Source: Sphingosinicella sp. LHD-64 (lineage in GTDB: Bacteria > Pseudomonadota > Alphaproteobacteria > Sphingomonadales > Sphingomonadaceae). Taken from it: a stretch of 64,000 bases of DNA. Each line of letters opens with the position of its first letter. The first letter of the stretch is position 1. This document shows, piece by piece, positions 1 to 9,897 of this stretch. The DNA lies in the NCBI RefSeq assembly GCF_031157375.1, contig NZ_JAVIFV010000005.1:59255-123254 (forward strand). The letters are read 5' to 3'. A model generated the notes under the pieces. The model had not been told where the DNA came from and made no database searches. It was given only the letters and a program-made list of their open reading frames with translations. The translations under genes were made by a program, and so were the position numbers.

Positions 1-1252
1 AATCGGGAATCGCGTCCCCGGCGATCAGCTCCGCGACTTCGATCCGCTTCCTGACCACCGCCCATCTGTCGCCGTCGACCAGAACCTCGGGCGTGACCGC
101 GCGGCTGTTGTAGCTGTTCGCCATCGCCGCCCCGTAGGCGCCGGCGGTGCGGAAGACGACGAGGTCGTCCGCGGCCACTTCGTCCATCTCGCGCGCGGTC
201 GCGAAGGTGTCGCCGCTTTCGCAGACCGGGCCAACGACCGTGGTGGTCATTTTCGGCCCCTTGGGCTCCACCGCCCCGATCTCGTGCCAGGCATCGTAGA
301 GCGCCGGGCGCATCAGATCGTTCATCGCCGCGTCGACGATCAGGAAGGGGTGGGTCGCGCCGGGCTTCACCCGGATCACGCGGGTCAGCAGCACGCCGGC
401 ATTGCCGGTGATCAGCCGGCCGGGCTCGAACACCAGCCGGACGCCCCAGTCGCCGGCGATCCGCCGGACCATCGCGCCGTAGTCAGCGGGACTGGGCGGC
501 TCGGGCAGGGCCGGATTGTAGGGAACGCCGAGGCCGCCGCCGAGATCGGCGACCTCGATCGCGCAGCCGACGGCGCGCAGCTCGGCGATCAGCGCGCCGA
601 CCCGGGCGAAGGCCGCTTCGAGCGGGGCGAGGCTGGTCAGCTGGCTGCCGATATGGACGGCGACGCCCTGCACCTTCATGCCCGGCAGCCGGCGGATCCG
701 CGCATAGGCGGCGGGCGCGTCGCCGATCGGGATGCCGAACTTGTTCTCGGCGGAGCCCGTGGTGATCTTGGCATGGGTGCCGGCCGCGACGTCCGGATTG
801 ACCCGGAAGCCGACCGGCGCCGCGAGACCCATCGAGGCCGCGACCTGCGACAGCATCTCGGCCTCTTCCAGCGACTCCAGATTGAACTGGTAGAGGCCAC
901 CCTCGAGTGCGCGGGCCATCTCGTCGGCGGTCTTGCCGACGCCGGAGAAGACGATTTTCTCGGCGGCGATCCCCGCCGCGCGGGCGCGAGCATATTCGCC
1001 GCCCGAGACGATGTCGGCGCCGAGTCCCTGCCGCGCCAGCGTCGCCAGCACCGCGACATTGGGATTGGCCTTGACCGCATAGGCGATCAGCGGATCGGCG
1101 AGGCCGGCCAGCGCCGCCTTCATCACGCCCGCATGGCGGACCATGGTGGCGGTCGAATAGACGTAGACCGGCGTGCCGATTTCGGCCGCGATCCGGGGGA
1201 GCGGCACGCCCTCGCAATGGAGGACGCCGTCCTTCAGGTGAAAATGATCCAT
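1..1252 (-). CDS. lysA: Diaminopimelate decarboxylase (partial, C-terminus off the left edge)
   Basis: PLP enzyme that decarboxylates meso-diaminopimelate to L-lysine, the last step of lysine synthesis, in the cytoplasm. The frame starts at ATG 1252 and is open to base 1, giving 417 residues, so only the last few are missing. Fold-type III motifs are in order: AYAVKANPN with the PLP lysine at about residue 61, HIGSQ, DLGGGLGVPY, EPGR, GPVCESGD and GAYGAAMANSYNSR. The start gives MDHFHLKDGVLHCEGVPLPR, a usual N-terminus for the family. Its upstream region is shared with the divergent ubiG and carries one half of a dispersed repeat. Identification is firm. Confidence 0.95.
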   Translation of the reverse strand, partial: MDHFHLKDGVLHCEGVPLPRIAAEIGTPVYVYSTATMVRHAGVMKAALAGLADPLIAYAVKANPNVAVLATLARQGLGADIVSGGEYARARAAGIAAEKIVFSGVGKTADEMARALEGGLYQFNLESLEEAEMLSQVAASMGLAAPVGFRVNPDVAAGTHAKITTGSAENKFGIPIGDAPAAYARIRRLPGMKVQGVAVHIGSQLTSLAPLEAAFARVGALIAELRAVGCAIEVADLGGGLGVPYNPALPEPPSPADYGAMVRRIAGDWGVRLVFEPGRLITGNAGVLLTRVIRVKPGATHPFLIVDAAMNDLMRPALYDAWHEIGAVEPKGPKMTTTVVGPVCESGDTFATAREMDEVAADDLVVFRTAGAYGAAMANSYNSRAVTPEVLVDGDRWAVVRKRIEVAELIAGDAIPD

Positions 1253-1280
1253 TCGGAGCCTTCGCTGTCGATCCGCTTCC

Positions 1281-1310
1281 ACGTCACCCCGGCGAAAGCT
1301 GGGGTCTCTT
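1281..1310. repeat. Dispersed repeat, single arm (family D)
   Basis: GTCACCCCGGCGAAAGCTGGGG-type sequence in the lysA-ubiG intergenic region. It matches one arm of the paired inverted repeat at 37832-37912, so it looks like one copy of a dispersed palindromic repeat family. Confidence 0.6.
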
Positions 1311-1369
1311 TTCCTTTGGCGGCGAGAAGTGCAAGGAGATTCCAGTCCTCCGGAACGACGAACGAGATC

Positions 1370-2095
1370 ATGGCGACCACCATCGACCCCAAGGAAGCCG
1401 CCCATTTCGGCCAGCTCGCCGCCGACTGGTGGGACCCGAAGGGCAGCTCGGCGATGCTGCACAAGCTCAATCCGGTGCGGCTCTCCTATGTCCGGGCGCG
1501 GATCGACGCGCATTGGGGGCTGGACGAGCACGACCTGAAGCCGCTCCGGGGCAAGCGCGCCGTGGACGTGGGTTGCGGCGCGGGGCTCCTCGCCGAGCCG
1601 CTGTGCCGGCTGGGGGCGGAGGTGACCGCACTCGACGCGGCGCCGGAGAATATCGCAGCGGCGAAGCTGCACGCCGAGGGGCAGGGGCTGACGATCGCCT
1701 ATCGCGTCGGTGGCACCGAGGCGCTCACGGGGCGCTACGACCTCGTCACCTCGATGGAGGTGGTCGAGCATGTCGCCGACGTGCCGGCCTTCGTCGCGGG
1801 GCTGGCCGATGCGCTGGCAAAGGACGGGCTGCTGGTCATGTCCACGCCCAACCGCACCGCCTGGTCGCGGCTGGTGATGATCGGGATCGGCGAAGGACTG
1901 GGGCAGATACCGCGGGGCACGCACGACTGGGACAAGTTCCTGACGCCCGGGGAGCTGACCGCCGAGCTCGCGGCGACGGGGCTGGAGGTGACCGACGTCA
2001 CCGGCCTCGGCTGGACGCCGACGCGGGGATTTGCGCTCACCGAGGATGTGTCCCTCAACTATCTGCTGACGGCGCGGCGCGCGGCCAGCATCTGA
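1370..2095 (+). CDS. ubiG: Ubiquinone biosynthesis O-methyltransferase
   Basis: SAM-dependent methyltransferase for the two O-methylation steps of ubiquinone synthesis. The 241-residue product starts MATTIDPKEAAHFGQLAADWWDP, the usual alphaproteobacterial UbiG N-terminus, and has the class I SAM motif DVGCGAGLL at residues 66-74, followed by SMEVVEHV and MSTPNRT. The frame stays open far upstream, but that part is not protein-like and overlaps lysA, so ATG 1370 was chosen from family homology. No strong ribosome binding site is evident. Divergent from lysA. Confidence 0.95.
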   Translation: MATTIDPKEAAHFGQLAADWWDPKGSSAMLHKLNPVRLSYVRARIDAHWGLDEHDLKPLRGKRAVDVGCGAGLLAEPLCRLGAEVTALDAAPENIAAAKLHAEGQGLTIAYRVGGTEALTGRYDLVTSMEVVEHVADVPAFVAGLADALAKDGLLVMSTPNRTAWSRLVMIGIGEGLGQIPRGTHDWDKFLTPGELTAELAATGLEVTDVTGLGWTPTRGFALTEDVSLNYLLTARRAASI

Positions 2096-2406
2096 CGCGA
2101 ATGTTCCCAATGTTCGCAGTGGCCATGGCGGGTGCGTTCCCCGACCTTTTTCAAGCCTCGGGGACGTCTCGAAGAGGGCGTCAAAACGAACGAATCAAAG
2201 AGCCGGCGATCCGGGCAAAGCCCGAGTCGCGGCAATGGTGTCAGTCGAAATCCTATTTGTATCCAACAATCCAGAGAGTCCGCTTTCGACCTCTTGCGGT
2301 CTAGGCCAGTGGCAGAATGTGCCCCTCCTGGTCATTTGCAACTCGCCCCTTAAACCTCCTCAAGCATCCGGTTGGAGAGGCGAGTGGCGCCAGCTAACAT
2401 CGCGGG
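2096..2406. other. Intergenic stretch between ubiG and an AT-rich orphan gene
   Basis: About 310 bases with no convincing gene. Base composition falls from GC-rich to near 50% towards its right end, consistent with the edge of acquired DNA. A GGCGAGT/ACTCGCC pair flanks roughly 2341-2385 but is too short to call an attachment site. No clear terminator or promoter was recognised. Confidence 0.4.
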
Positions 2407-3153
2407 ATGTCCAAATCCGAATCATCGCAATTAATGGATTCTATCGGAACTTGGATTAGGCGGATCGACGACACCCCGGGATGGAAGGAATGGCAGCGAG
2501 CTAAAATCGCTGCTGCCATGGACTCAGTTGAGGGGTACCGACATCGAGCAAGCGATCTACCTGATGAATTCAAGTTTCCAGACGATATTGAATCTCAACA
2601 TGAAGCCATAATGTCCTACCTTAATCTTAATGTCTGCCTACATTCTCTCCAGCAATGTGAATTCTATTTTCGAAGATTTCCGTTTAGATCTTCATGGATA
2701 TCCAAGGAGGATCACATTCGTAACATATGCGAGATGTATTTTAGTAGGTTCTACGAATTCAAATCACGCTTGAAACGTTGCTTGAACGCTATAAACATGA
2801 CTATCGACGGGGAATTGGATGTCGGAAAAACTCTAAAAGGGTTTGCAAGGGATTTTGATCAAGAACTTAGGGCACGAAACGCAATTCACCACCACGACCA
2901 GTTTGACGACTTGGCGATCCAAGGGATCGGTATTGCCACAATGATGGGTACTGACGAACGAGTCGGTCCGGGCTGGCAACTTGTAGCCCGCATTGGCTAT
3001 CGGCGCTCCTCCCGAGAATGGGCTGAACGGGTGAAGCGGCGCAGCAAGGACGTCGAGCACTACCTTGACGCGGTAGCGAAAGCTATGTTGGAACATTGCA
3101 CATTCTTGGACGAGCCTGTCGACAGCCAAGAAACGAAAAAGAAAGCTGTCTGA
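2407..3153 (+). CDS. Orphan protein with a HEPN-like Rx4-6H motif, low GC
   Basis: Encodes 248 residues and is not recognised as a named family. It is predicted largely helical, without a signal peptide or membrane segment. Around residues 157-166 it reads ELRARNAIHHH, where R-N-A-I-H-H fits the Rx4-6H signature of HEPN ribonuclease/nucleotide-binding folds after a long helical segment, as in HEPN proteins. Codon and base use (ATA, TTA, AAA common, GC near 45-50%) contrast sharply with the neighbours, so recent acquisition is likely. It stands alone, with no partner antitoxin or nucleotidyltransferase beside it. A function in RNA cleavage or defence is only an inference from one motif. Confidence 0.7.
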   Translation: MSKSESSQLMDSIGTWIRRIDDTPGWKEWQRAKIAAAMDSVEGYRHRASDLPDEFKFPDDIESQHEAIMSYLNLNVCLHSLQQCEFYFRRFPFRSSWISKEDHIRNICEMYFSRFYEFKSRLKRCLNAINMTIDGELDVGKTLKGFARDFDQELRARNAIHHHDQFDDLAIQGIGIATMMGTDERVGPGWQLVARIGYRRSSREWAERVKRRSKDVEHYLDAVAKAMLEHCTFLDEPVDSQETKKKAV

Positions 3154-3186
3154 AAAGTTCGCAGCTTAGCGACGCCCTCAGGCCGC

Positions 3187-4491
3187 CTATTCCCTTTCCT
3201 CCCGGCTCAACCTTGTCATCAGGATCGCCGCGCGCTGGGCCTGGCGGGTGAGGCTGTCGAGGTCGATCCATTCGCCCGGCGCATGGCTGCCGCCGCCGGC
3301 GGCGCCGAGGCCGGCGAGGGTGTCGGCGTCGCCCGCGACGAAGCTCGAATCGGCGGCGCCGCGGCGGGCGGGGTCGTATTCGGGCATTTCGGGCAGGCCG
3401 AGGTCGCGGTTGACCGCGTTGAGGCGGGTGAGGATGGCGCGGTTGCCCGCGGTCGGCGCCATCGGCGGATAGCCGTCCTCGGCGAAGACCAGCTCGGCCT
3501 GGGTCTGCGGCAGGTGCTGCGCGACGATCGCCTGCATCCGGGCGCGGACGCGCGCCTCCTGATCGGCGGAGAGGGTGCGGATGTCGCCGCGGGCGACCGC
3601 CTGCTCGGCGACGATGTTGGTCTTGCCCGAGGCGGTGACGCGGAAGCCGTCGGCGTCGATGCTGGCCGGCGTGCCGCCCGCCATCACGCCGACATTGTAG
3701 GTGAGGTTGGGTTCGGGCAGCTCGCGGCGGAAGGCGTCGAGGATGCGGGCCAGCTCGTAGATCGCGCCATAGCCGAGCCGCTCGCCGAAAACGCCCGACG
3801 AATGACCGGAGCGGCCGCGCGTGGTCAGCGTCCAGCTCGTCGAGCTGCGCCGCGCGACGGTGCCGAAGTCGCGGCCGTCCTGTTGCGCCAGATTCTCGAA
3901 CTCCAGCGCGACGTCGGCCCAGCGGCCGGCCTCGATCAGGTCGCGCCGCGCGGTCGCGATCGGCGAGCCGGGACGCTCCTCGTCGCCGGTGAGCACGACC
4001 ATGATGTCGGCGTCGCGCAGCGTCCCCGCCGCCTGCATCGCGCGCAGCGCCGCGACGATTACCGCGATGCCGCCCTTGTCGTCGCCGATGCCGGGGCCTG
4101 TGGCGCGGTTGCCCTCGCGGGTGAAGGTCTGGAACGGGCTGTCGGCCTCGAACACCGTGTCGAGATGGCCGATCAGGAGGATGCGCTTGCCGCGGCCGTT
4201 GCCGCGATGGGTGGCGACGATATGGCCCGCCCGCCCGGTTTCGCGCATGTCGATCCAGCGCACCTCGAAGCCGAGCGGCTCAAGCTCGGCGCGGGCCATC
4301 TCGCCGACTGCGGTCACGCCTTCGAGGTTCAGCGTGCCGCTGTTCCGGTTCACCATTCGCTCGAGCAGGGCGATGGTGCGGTCGCTCTCCTGCGTCGCGA
4401 CCTCGGCTATGCGGCGTTCGGGCGCGCTGAGCTCGGCCCGGGCGGCGGCAGGGAGGAGGAGAAGGGCGGCGATGAGGGGGAAGATGCGCAT
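3187..4491 (-). CDS. Secreted M20-family metallopeptidase (glutamate carboxypeptidase-like)
   Basis: Zinc-dependent exopeptidase-type hydrolase, probably periplasmic. The 434-residue product begins MRIFPLIAALLLLPAAARA, a clear Sec signal peptide, so ATG 4491 is preferred over upstream extensions. M20 motifs are present: GHLDTVF (residues 108-114, metal His/Asp), GIGDDKGG (135-141, bridging Asp) and TGDEE (168-172, catalytic Glu and metal ligand), then a dimerisation region and the C-terminal metal His in GGGSHAPGEW. The exact substrate (glutamylated peptide, folate or carnosine-like dipeptide) cannot be read from sequence. Divergent from the sigma-54 repeat-protein gene. Confidence 0.9.
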   Translation of the reverse strand: MRIFPLIAALLLLPAAARAELSAPERRIAEVATQESDRTIALLERMVNRNSGTLNLEGVTAVGEMARAELEPLGFEVRWIDMRETGRAGHIVATHRGNGRGKRILLIGHLDTVFEADSPFQTFTREGNRATGPGIGDDKGGIAVIVAALRAMQAAGTLRDADIMVVLTGDEERPGSPIATARRDLIEAGRWADVALEFENLAQQDGRDFGTVARRSSTSWTLTTRGRSGHSSGVFGERLGYGAIYELARILDAFRRELPEPNLTYNVGVMAGGTPASIDADGFRVTASGKTNIVAEQAVARGDIRTLSADQEARVRARMQAIVAQHLPQTQAELVFAEDGYPPMAPTAGNRAILTRLNAVNRDLGLPEMPEYDPARRGAADSSFVAGDADTLAGLGAAGGGSHAPGEWIDLDSLTRQAQRAAILMTRLSREERE

Positions 4492-4623
4492 GCCCCTTGG
4501 TGTCCGCCCGGACCCCTCGCGGTCAAGCCCGGCTGTCCGCATCCGGACGCTCGACTGTTCGCGCGCGAACTTGTTTCGACGTCCGCATGCGCCGGGAATT
4601 CCGGATTTCCGCCATTTCCGGCG

Positions 4624-4640
4624 CTGGCACGATGCTTGCC
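4624..4640 (+). promoter_or_regulatory. Near-consensus sigma-54 (-24/-12) promoter
   Basis: CTGGCACGATGCTTGCC matches the RpoN consensus YTGGCACGRNNNTTGCW at every defined base except the last W. The GG at 4626-4627 and GC at 4638-4639 are separated by the required 10 bases. Expected transcription start is near 4651, leaving about 27 bases of leader containing GGAGGG before ATG 4678. No activator gene is nearby. Confidence 0.75.
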
Positions 4641-4656
4641 TGCTAAATTTGTAGCA
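4641..4656. promoter_or_regulatory. Perfect inverted repeat over the predicted start site
   Basis: TGCTA-N6-TAGCA immediately follows the -12 element and spans about -10 to +6. Its place would suit a repressor operator. It does not match a site I can name with confidence. Confidence 0.45.
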
Positions 4657-4677
4657 CATGGCAAAATGGAGGGCTCA

Positions 4678-5631
4678 ATGATCAGACAGTTCATCGCGGT
4701 GGCATCGGCCGCCCTGCTCGCATGCGCGGCACAGCCGCCGGCATCGGCCGAGGTGCCGGACCGGATCGGCTGGGCGATCGGCCCGGCCGGCGACGCGGCC
4801 GATCAGGTTCAGCTGTCGCTCCGCTACCGGACCGCGACCAGCAACAGCACCTGGAGCAGCCGCATCGGCGTGGCGGAATTGCGAGGTATCGCCCCTGCGC
4901 AGCTCGCCGCCGCGTCGGCCACCGACGTGCGGTTCCAGATCGTGCGCGAGGCCGGGCGGTTCTTCTGCGACGGCAGCGTGCGTCGCGGCAGCGGCGCCGG
5001 CGATTGCAGCTTCGAGGCCGATGCAGGCTTCGCGGCCACCCTCGCCGAACGCGGCGTCGGCCGCCCCAGCCGCGAGGACAGCTTCCATCTCGCCCTCGCC
5101 CGGGTCGGGATCGCGCTGGTCGACGAGCTGGCGCGGCAGGACTACCGGACGCCGGGCGTCGACGGCCTGGTCGCGGCCGGCATCCACCGGGTCGATGTCG
5201 ATTATGTGCGGGCGATGGCCGAGGCCGGCTACCGGGTCGGCACGGTCGACGGTCTCGTCCAGATGCGGATCCACCGGGTCACGCCCGATTATGTGACCGC
5301 GCTCGCCGCGGCCGGCTACCGGCCCGATGCCGACATGGCGGTGCAGATGCGCATCCACGGGCTGACCCCGGACTATATCCGCGCACTCGCCGCGGCGGGC
5401 GGCGAACGCTTCACCACCGACGACCTGGTCGCGATGCGCATCCATGGCGTGACGCCGGCCTTCGTCGCCGAACTGCGCGATCTCGGCTACCGGGGGCTGT
5501 CCGCCGACAACCTCACGGCGATGCGGATCCATGGCGTCACCGGCGATTTCGTCCGCCGCCAGATCGGCGCAGCCGGCGACCGGCCGAGCCCGGACGAGCT
5601 GGTCAGCCGCCGCATCCACGGCGGCAGGTGA
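4678..5631 (+). CDS. Exported protein with 28-residue RIHGVTPDYV tandem repeats
   Basis: A 317-residue product with signal peptide MIRQFIAVASAALLACAAQPPASA, an N-terminal domain of about 120 residues containing two Cys (FFCDGSV and GDCSFE), then five and a half tandem repeats of about 28 residues from roughly residue 160. The repeat core is LVxMRIHGVTPDYVxALAAAGY. From memory, similar repeats occur in alphaproteobacterial hypothetical proteins and at the ends of some BlaR1/M56-like membrane peptidases; their role is unknown to me. ATG 4678 has GGAGGG upstream and lies behind a near-consensus sigma-54 promoter, so expression is probably stress- or signal-dependent. No enzymatic motif is visible. 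Confidence 0.85.
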   Translation: MIRQFIAVASAALLACAAQPPASAEVPDRIGWAIGPAGDAADQVQLSLRYRTATSNSTWSSRIGVAELRGIAPAQLAAASATDVRFQIVREAGRFFCDGSVRRGSGAGDCSFEADAGFAATLAERGVGRPSREDSFHLALARVGIALVDELARQDYRTPGVDGLVAAGIHRVDVDYVRAMAEAGYRVGTVDGLVQMRIHRVTPDYVTALAAAGYRPDADMAVQMRIHGLTPDYIRALAAAGGERFTTDDLVAMRIHGVTPAFVAELRDLGYRGLSADNLTAMRIHGVTGDFVRRQIGAAGDRPSPDELVSRRIHGGR

Positions 5632-5666
5632 ACAGAACCCGGACGGCGTTGCGACTCTCTCAATTC

Positions 5667-5783
5667 GCTCATCCTGAGTAGGGACTGAGCGAAGTCGAAG
5701 GCCCGTATCGAAGGACCTGTCGGAGACTCCCTGCGCCCTTCGATACGCCGCCTCGACAAGCTCGGCGGCTACTCAGGATGAGC
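5667..5783. repeat. Palindromic dispersed repeat (family A) between convergent genes
   Basis: Perfect 15-bp arms GCTCATCCTGAGTAG (5667-5681) and CTACTCAGGATGAGC (5769-5783) enclose GAAGTCGAAGG/CCTTCGATAC and CTCGACAAGCTC motifs. Related sequences occur at 57212-57266 and 58896-58926. It lies between the convergent repeat-protein and mipA genes and could act as a transcript end. Confidence 0.8.
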
Positions 5784-5805
5784 GGATGAAGTGGCTCGAA
5801 GGGTG

Positions 5806-6612
5806 TCAGCGGCCGCCGACGCCGAATTCGAGGAACAGGCCGATGCCGCCGGAGAACTGGTCGCGCGAGCCGAAGGCGCGCACGATCGGGGAATCGGCGG
5901 CGTCGCCGACCAGGCGGTCGTACCCGGCATAGGCATAGAGACCGAGGCCCTGGTTCAGCATGTGTGTGATACCGGCTGTCGCGCCGACCGCATAGACGCC
6001 GCTGCCGAGACGATAGACCGGAAGCCCGGTCGCCGCTGCCACCCCGTCGTCGACCCCGAAATAGGCGCGGTGGTAGCGGCCGTTGGCGATGCGGGCACGC
6101 GGGCCGATCGAGAAGATCGTGCGGTCGCCGCTGCGCATCACGAAATCGGCGCTGACGTCGCCGACCCAGCCGTCATGGCCGCCGATCCCGCGCCGGCCCT
6201 CGACGCGGAGGCGGAAATTGTCGGTCACATAGGCCTGGGCGAAGGCGCCGGCCTCGACCGTGAAGCCGACATCGCCCACCGCGGCGCCGACATCGTCCTC
6301 CTCGCGCTTGTTCTGGAAGCGGATGGCGGGACCGAAATCGAAACGGCTGCTGGGGCCGAGGAAGCCGAAGCCGGCGCCTTCGTCGGGCGCCTCGAACGGG
6401 CGCGGCGCGCCTTCGCGCCTCAGGCCCAGGATCGGCATCGGGTTGATGCCGTAGGAATCGGCGCCCGGATATTTGGGATAGATTTGCGGTCCCGCGCCCA
6501 GGGTGACGATCCAGCCGCGGCCTTCACTCTCCTGCGCCGCAGCGGGGGTCGCGAAGAACGGCAAGGCCGCGGCGATCACCGCAAGCGCACCAGCATGAAG
6601 TCTTCTCTTCAT
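5806..6612 (-). CDS. MipA/OmpV family outer-membrane protein
   Basis: A 268-residue product with a Sec signal peptide (MKRRLHAGALAVIAAALPFFATPAAAQ) followed by a beta-strand-rich barrel. MipA/OmpV hallmarks include GWIVTLGAGPQIYPKYPGADSY near the N-terminus, GPAIRFQNKR and the closing GGIGLFLEFGVGGR ending in aromatic/Gly-rich strands. MipA was named as a murein-hydrolase scaffold in E. coli, but most members are outer-membrane proteins of uncertain role, often tied to envelope or metal stress. The start at ATG 6612 fits the signal peptide. An inverted repeat at 6641-6667 lies just upstream. Confidence 0.85.
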   Translation of the reverse strand: MKRRLHAGALAVIAAALPFFATPAAAQESEGRGWIVTLGAGPQIYPKYPGADSYGINPMPILGLRREGAPRPFEAPDEGAGFGFLGPSSRFDFGPAIRFQNKREEDDVGAAVGDVGFTVEAGAFAQAYVTDNFRLRVEGRRGIGGHDGWVGDVSADFVMRSGDRTIFSIGPRARIANGRYHRAYFGVDDGVAAATGLPVYRLGSGVYAVGATAGITHMLNQGLGLYAYAGYDRLVGDAADSPIVRAFGSRDQFSGGIGLFLEFGVGGR

Positions 6613-6640
6613 CGTCGCCCCTCTTTGGCTGCGCGCGATC

Positions 6641-6667
6641 GTTGCGGCGGTTTCATAACCGCGCAAC
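6641..6667. promoter_or_regulatory. Inverted repeat between pccA and mipA
   Basis: GTTGCGGCGGTT-TCAT-AACCGCGCAAC, near-perfect with one bulged base. It lies downstream of the pccA stop and 30-55 bases upstream of the mipA start. No T-run follows, so it may be an operator for mipA or a weak transcript end. Confidence 0.4.
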
Positions 6668-6703
6668 GCAAGGGCCGGTTCCCGAAGTCGTTCGAGGAGG
6701 AGC

Positions 6704-8716
<2,013 letters not shown>

Positions 8717-8736
8717 TCCGCCCCGCTCTATCTTAT

Positions 8737-8825
8737 CGTCATGCCGGACTCGATCCGGCGTCCATCTTCTCTCTCGCGCACGCACCGGAAGAAAAGGTGG
8801 GCGCCGGATCAGGTCCGGGGCGGGG
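8737..8825. repeat. Dispersed palindromic repeat (family E) overlapping the bioB 3' end
   Basis: Contains GCCGGA-CTCGA-TCCGGC (8743-8759) and CCGGATCAGGTCCGG near 8803-8817 in an inverted arrangement. It supplies the last 28 or so codons of bioB, beyond the point where the biotin synthase fold ends. Confidence 0.65.
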
Positions 8826-9818
8826 CGATTGGGGATGCATCGCTTTAATGCCCAGCTTCGCGAACATCGCGGCGTCCTTGTCGTCGCCGGCATTGGGCGC
8901 GGTCAGCAGCTTGTCGCCGGTGAAGATCGAATTGGCGCCGGCGAGGAAGCAGAGCGCCTGCGTCGATTCGCTCATGCTCTCGCGGCCGGCGGAGAGGCGG
9001 ACCATGCTTTCGGGCATGGTGATGCGCGCCGCGGCGACGGTGCGGACGAACTCGATATCGTCGATCTTGGCCAGCGGCGTATCGGCCAGCATGTCGCCGA
9101 GCACCGTGCCTTTCACCGGCACCAGCGCGTTGACCGGCACGCTTTCCGGATGCTGCGGCAGGGTCGCTAGCGCATGGATGAAGCCGACCCGGTCGTCGCG
9201 CGTCTCGCCCATGCCGACGATGCCGCCGCAGCACACCGACATGCCGGACGCACGGACGTGGTCGAGCGTTTCGAGGCGGTCCTCGAAGGTGCGGGTCGAG
9301 ATGACCGCGTTGTAGCGCTCCGGCGAGGTGTCGATATTGTGGTTGTAGTAATCGAGCCCGGCCTCGGCGAGCATGCGCGCCTGTGTCTCGCTCAGCATGC
9401 CGAGCGTCATGCAGGTCTCCATCCCCATTGCCCTGACGCCCTTCACCATCTCGACGATGGCGGGCATGTCGCGGTCCTTGGGGTTGCGCCAGGCGGCGCC
9501 CATGCAGAAGCGGGTCGAGCCGTGATCGCGCGCCTGGGCGGCGGCCTGGAGCACCGCGCGCACGTCCATCAGCTTGGTCGCCTTGAGGCCGGTCTCGGCA
9601 TGGACCGACTGGCTGCAATAGCCGCAATCCTCCGGGCAGCCGCCGGTCTTGATCGAGAGCAAGGTAGAAAGCTGCACCTCGTTCGGCGCGTGATGGGCGC
9701 GGTGGACGCGCTGGGCTTCGAAGACGAGGTCCATCAGCGGGAGATCGAACAGGTCCGCAATCTCGGCGCGGGTCCAGTCGTTCCTTACCTCTTCGTCGTG
9801 CTGAACTTGTTTCAGCAT
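8739..9818 (-). CDS. bioB: Biotin synthase
   Basis: Radical-SAM enzyme inserting sulfur into dethiobiotin to make biotin. It carries the CxxxCxxC cluster motif [13 protein letters not shown], then [33 protein letters not shown] and the C-terminal [19 protein letters not shown]. Within the propionate operon it would supply the biotin needed by PccA. ATG 9818 has GGAGG five bases upstream; ATG 9839 is an alternative. Both termini derive from dispersed repeats: residues 1-8 (MLKQVQHD) fall in repeat C, and about 28 residues after KAMHPQ fall in repeat E. The catalytic core is intact. Confidence 0.93.
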   Translation of the reverse strand: MLKQVQHDEEVRNDWTRAEIADLFDLPLMDLVFEAQRVHRAHHAPNEVQLSTLLSIKTGGCPEDCGYCSQSVHAETGLKATKLMDVRAVLQAAAQARDHGSTRFCMGAAWRNPKDRDMPAIVEMVKGVRAMGMETCMTLGMLSETQARMLAEAGLDYYNHNIDTSPERYNAVISTRTFEDRLETLDHVRASGMSVCCGGIVGMGETRDDRVGFIHALATLPQHPESVPVNALVPVKGTVLGDMLADTPLAKIDDIEFVRTVAAARITMPESMVRLSAGRESMSESTQALCFLAGANSIFTGDKLLTAPNAGDDKDAAMFAKLGIKAMHPQSPRPGPDPAPTFSSGACAREKMDAGSSPA

Positions 9819-9880
9819 CCATGCCTCCATCCACACCATCGCGCGTGTTCCAAGATGGACCCTGAAACGAGTTCAGGGTG
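9796..9880. repeat. Pair of small inverted repeats (family C) at the bioB start
   Basis: GCTGAA-CTTGT-TTCAGC (9800-9816) and CCTGAA-ACGAG-TTCAGG (9861-9877), two hairpins of the same dispersed type in opposite orientation. The first encodes the BioB N-terminus; the second lies just after the scpA stop. Confidence 0.65.
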
Positions 9881-9897
9881 ACGACCAGTGTGTGACC

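Noticed and set aside
2096..2406. Attachment site flanking the low-GC gene
   Set aside because: Only a 7-bp pair was found; no tRNA, integrase or matching direct repeat on the other side.
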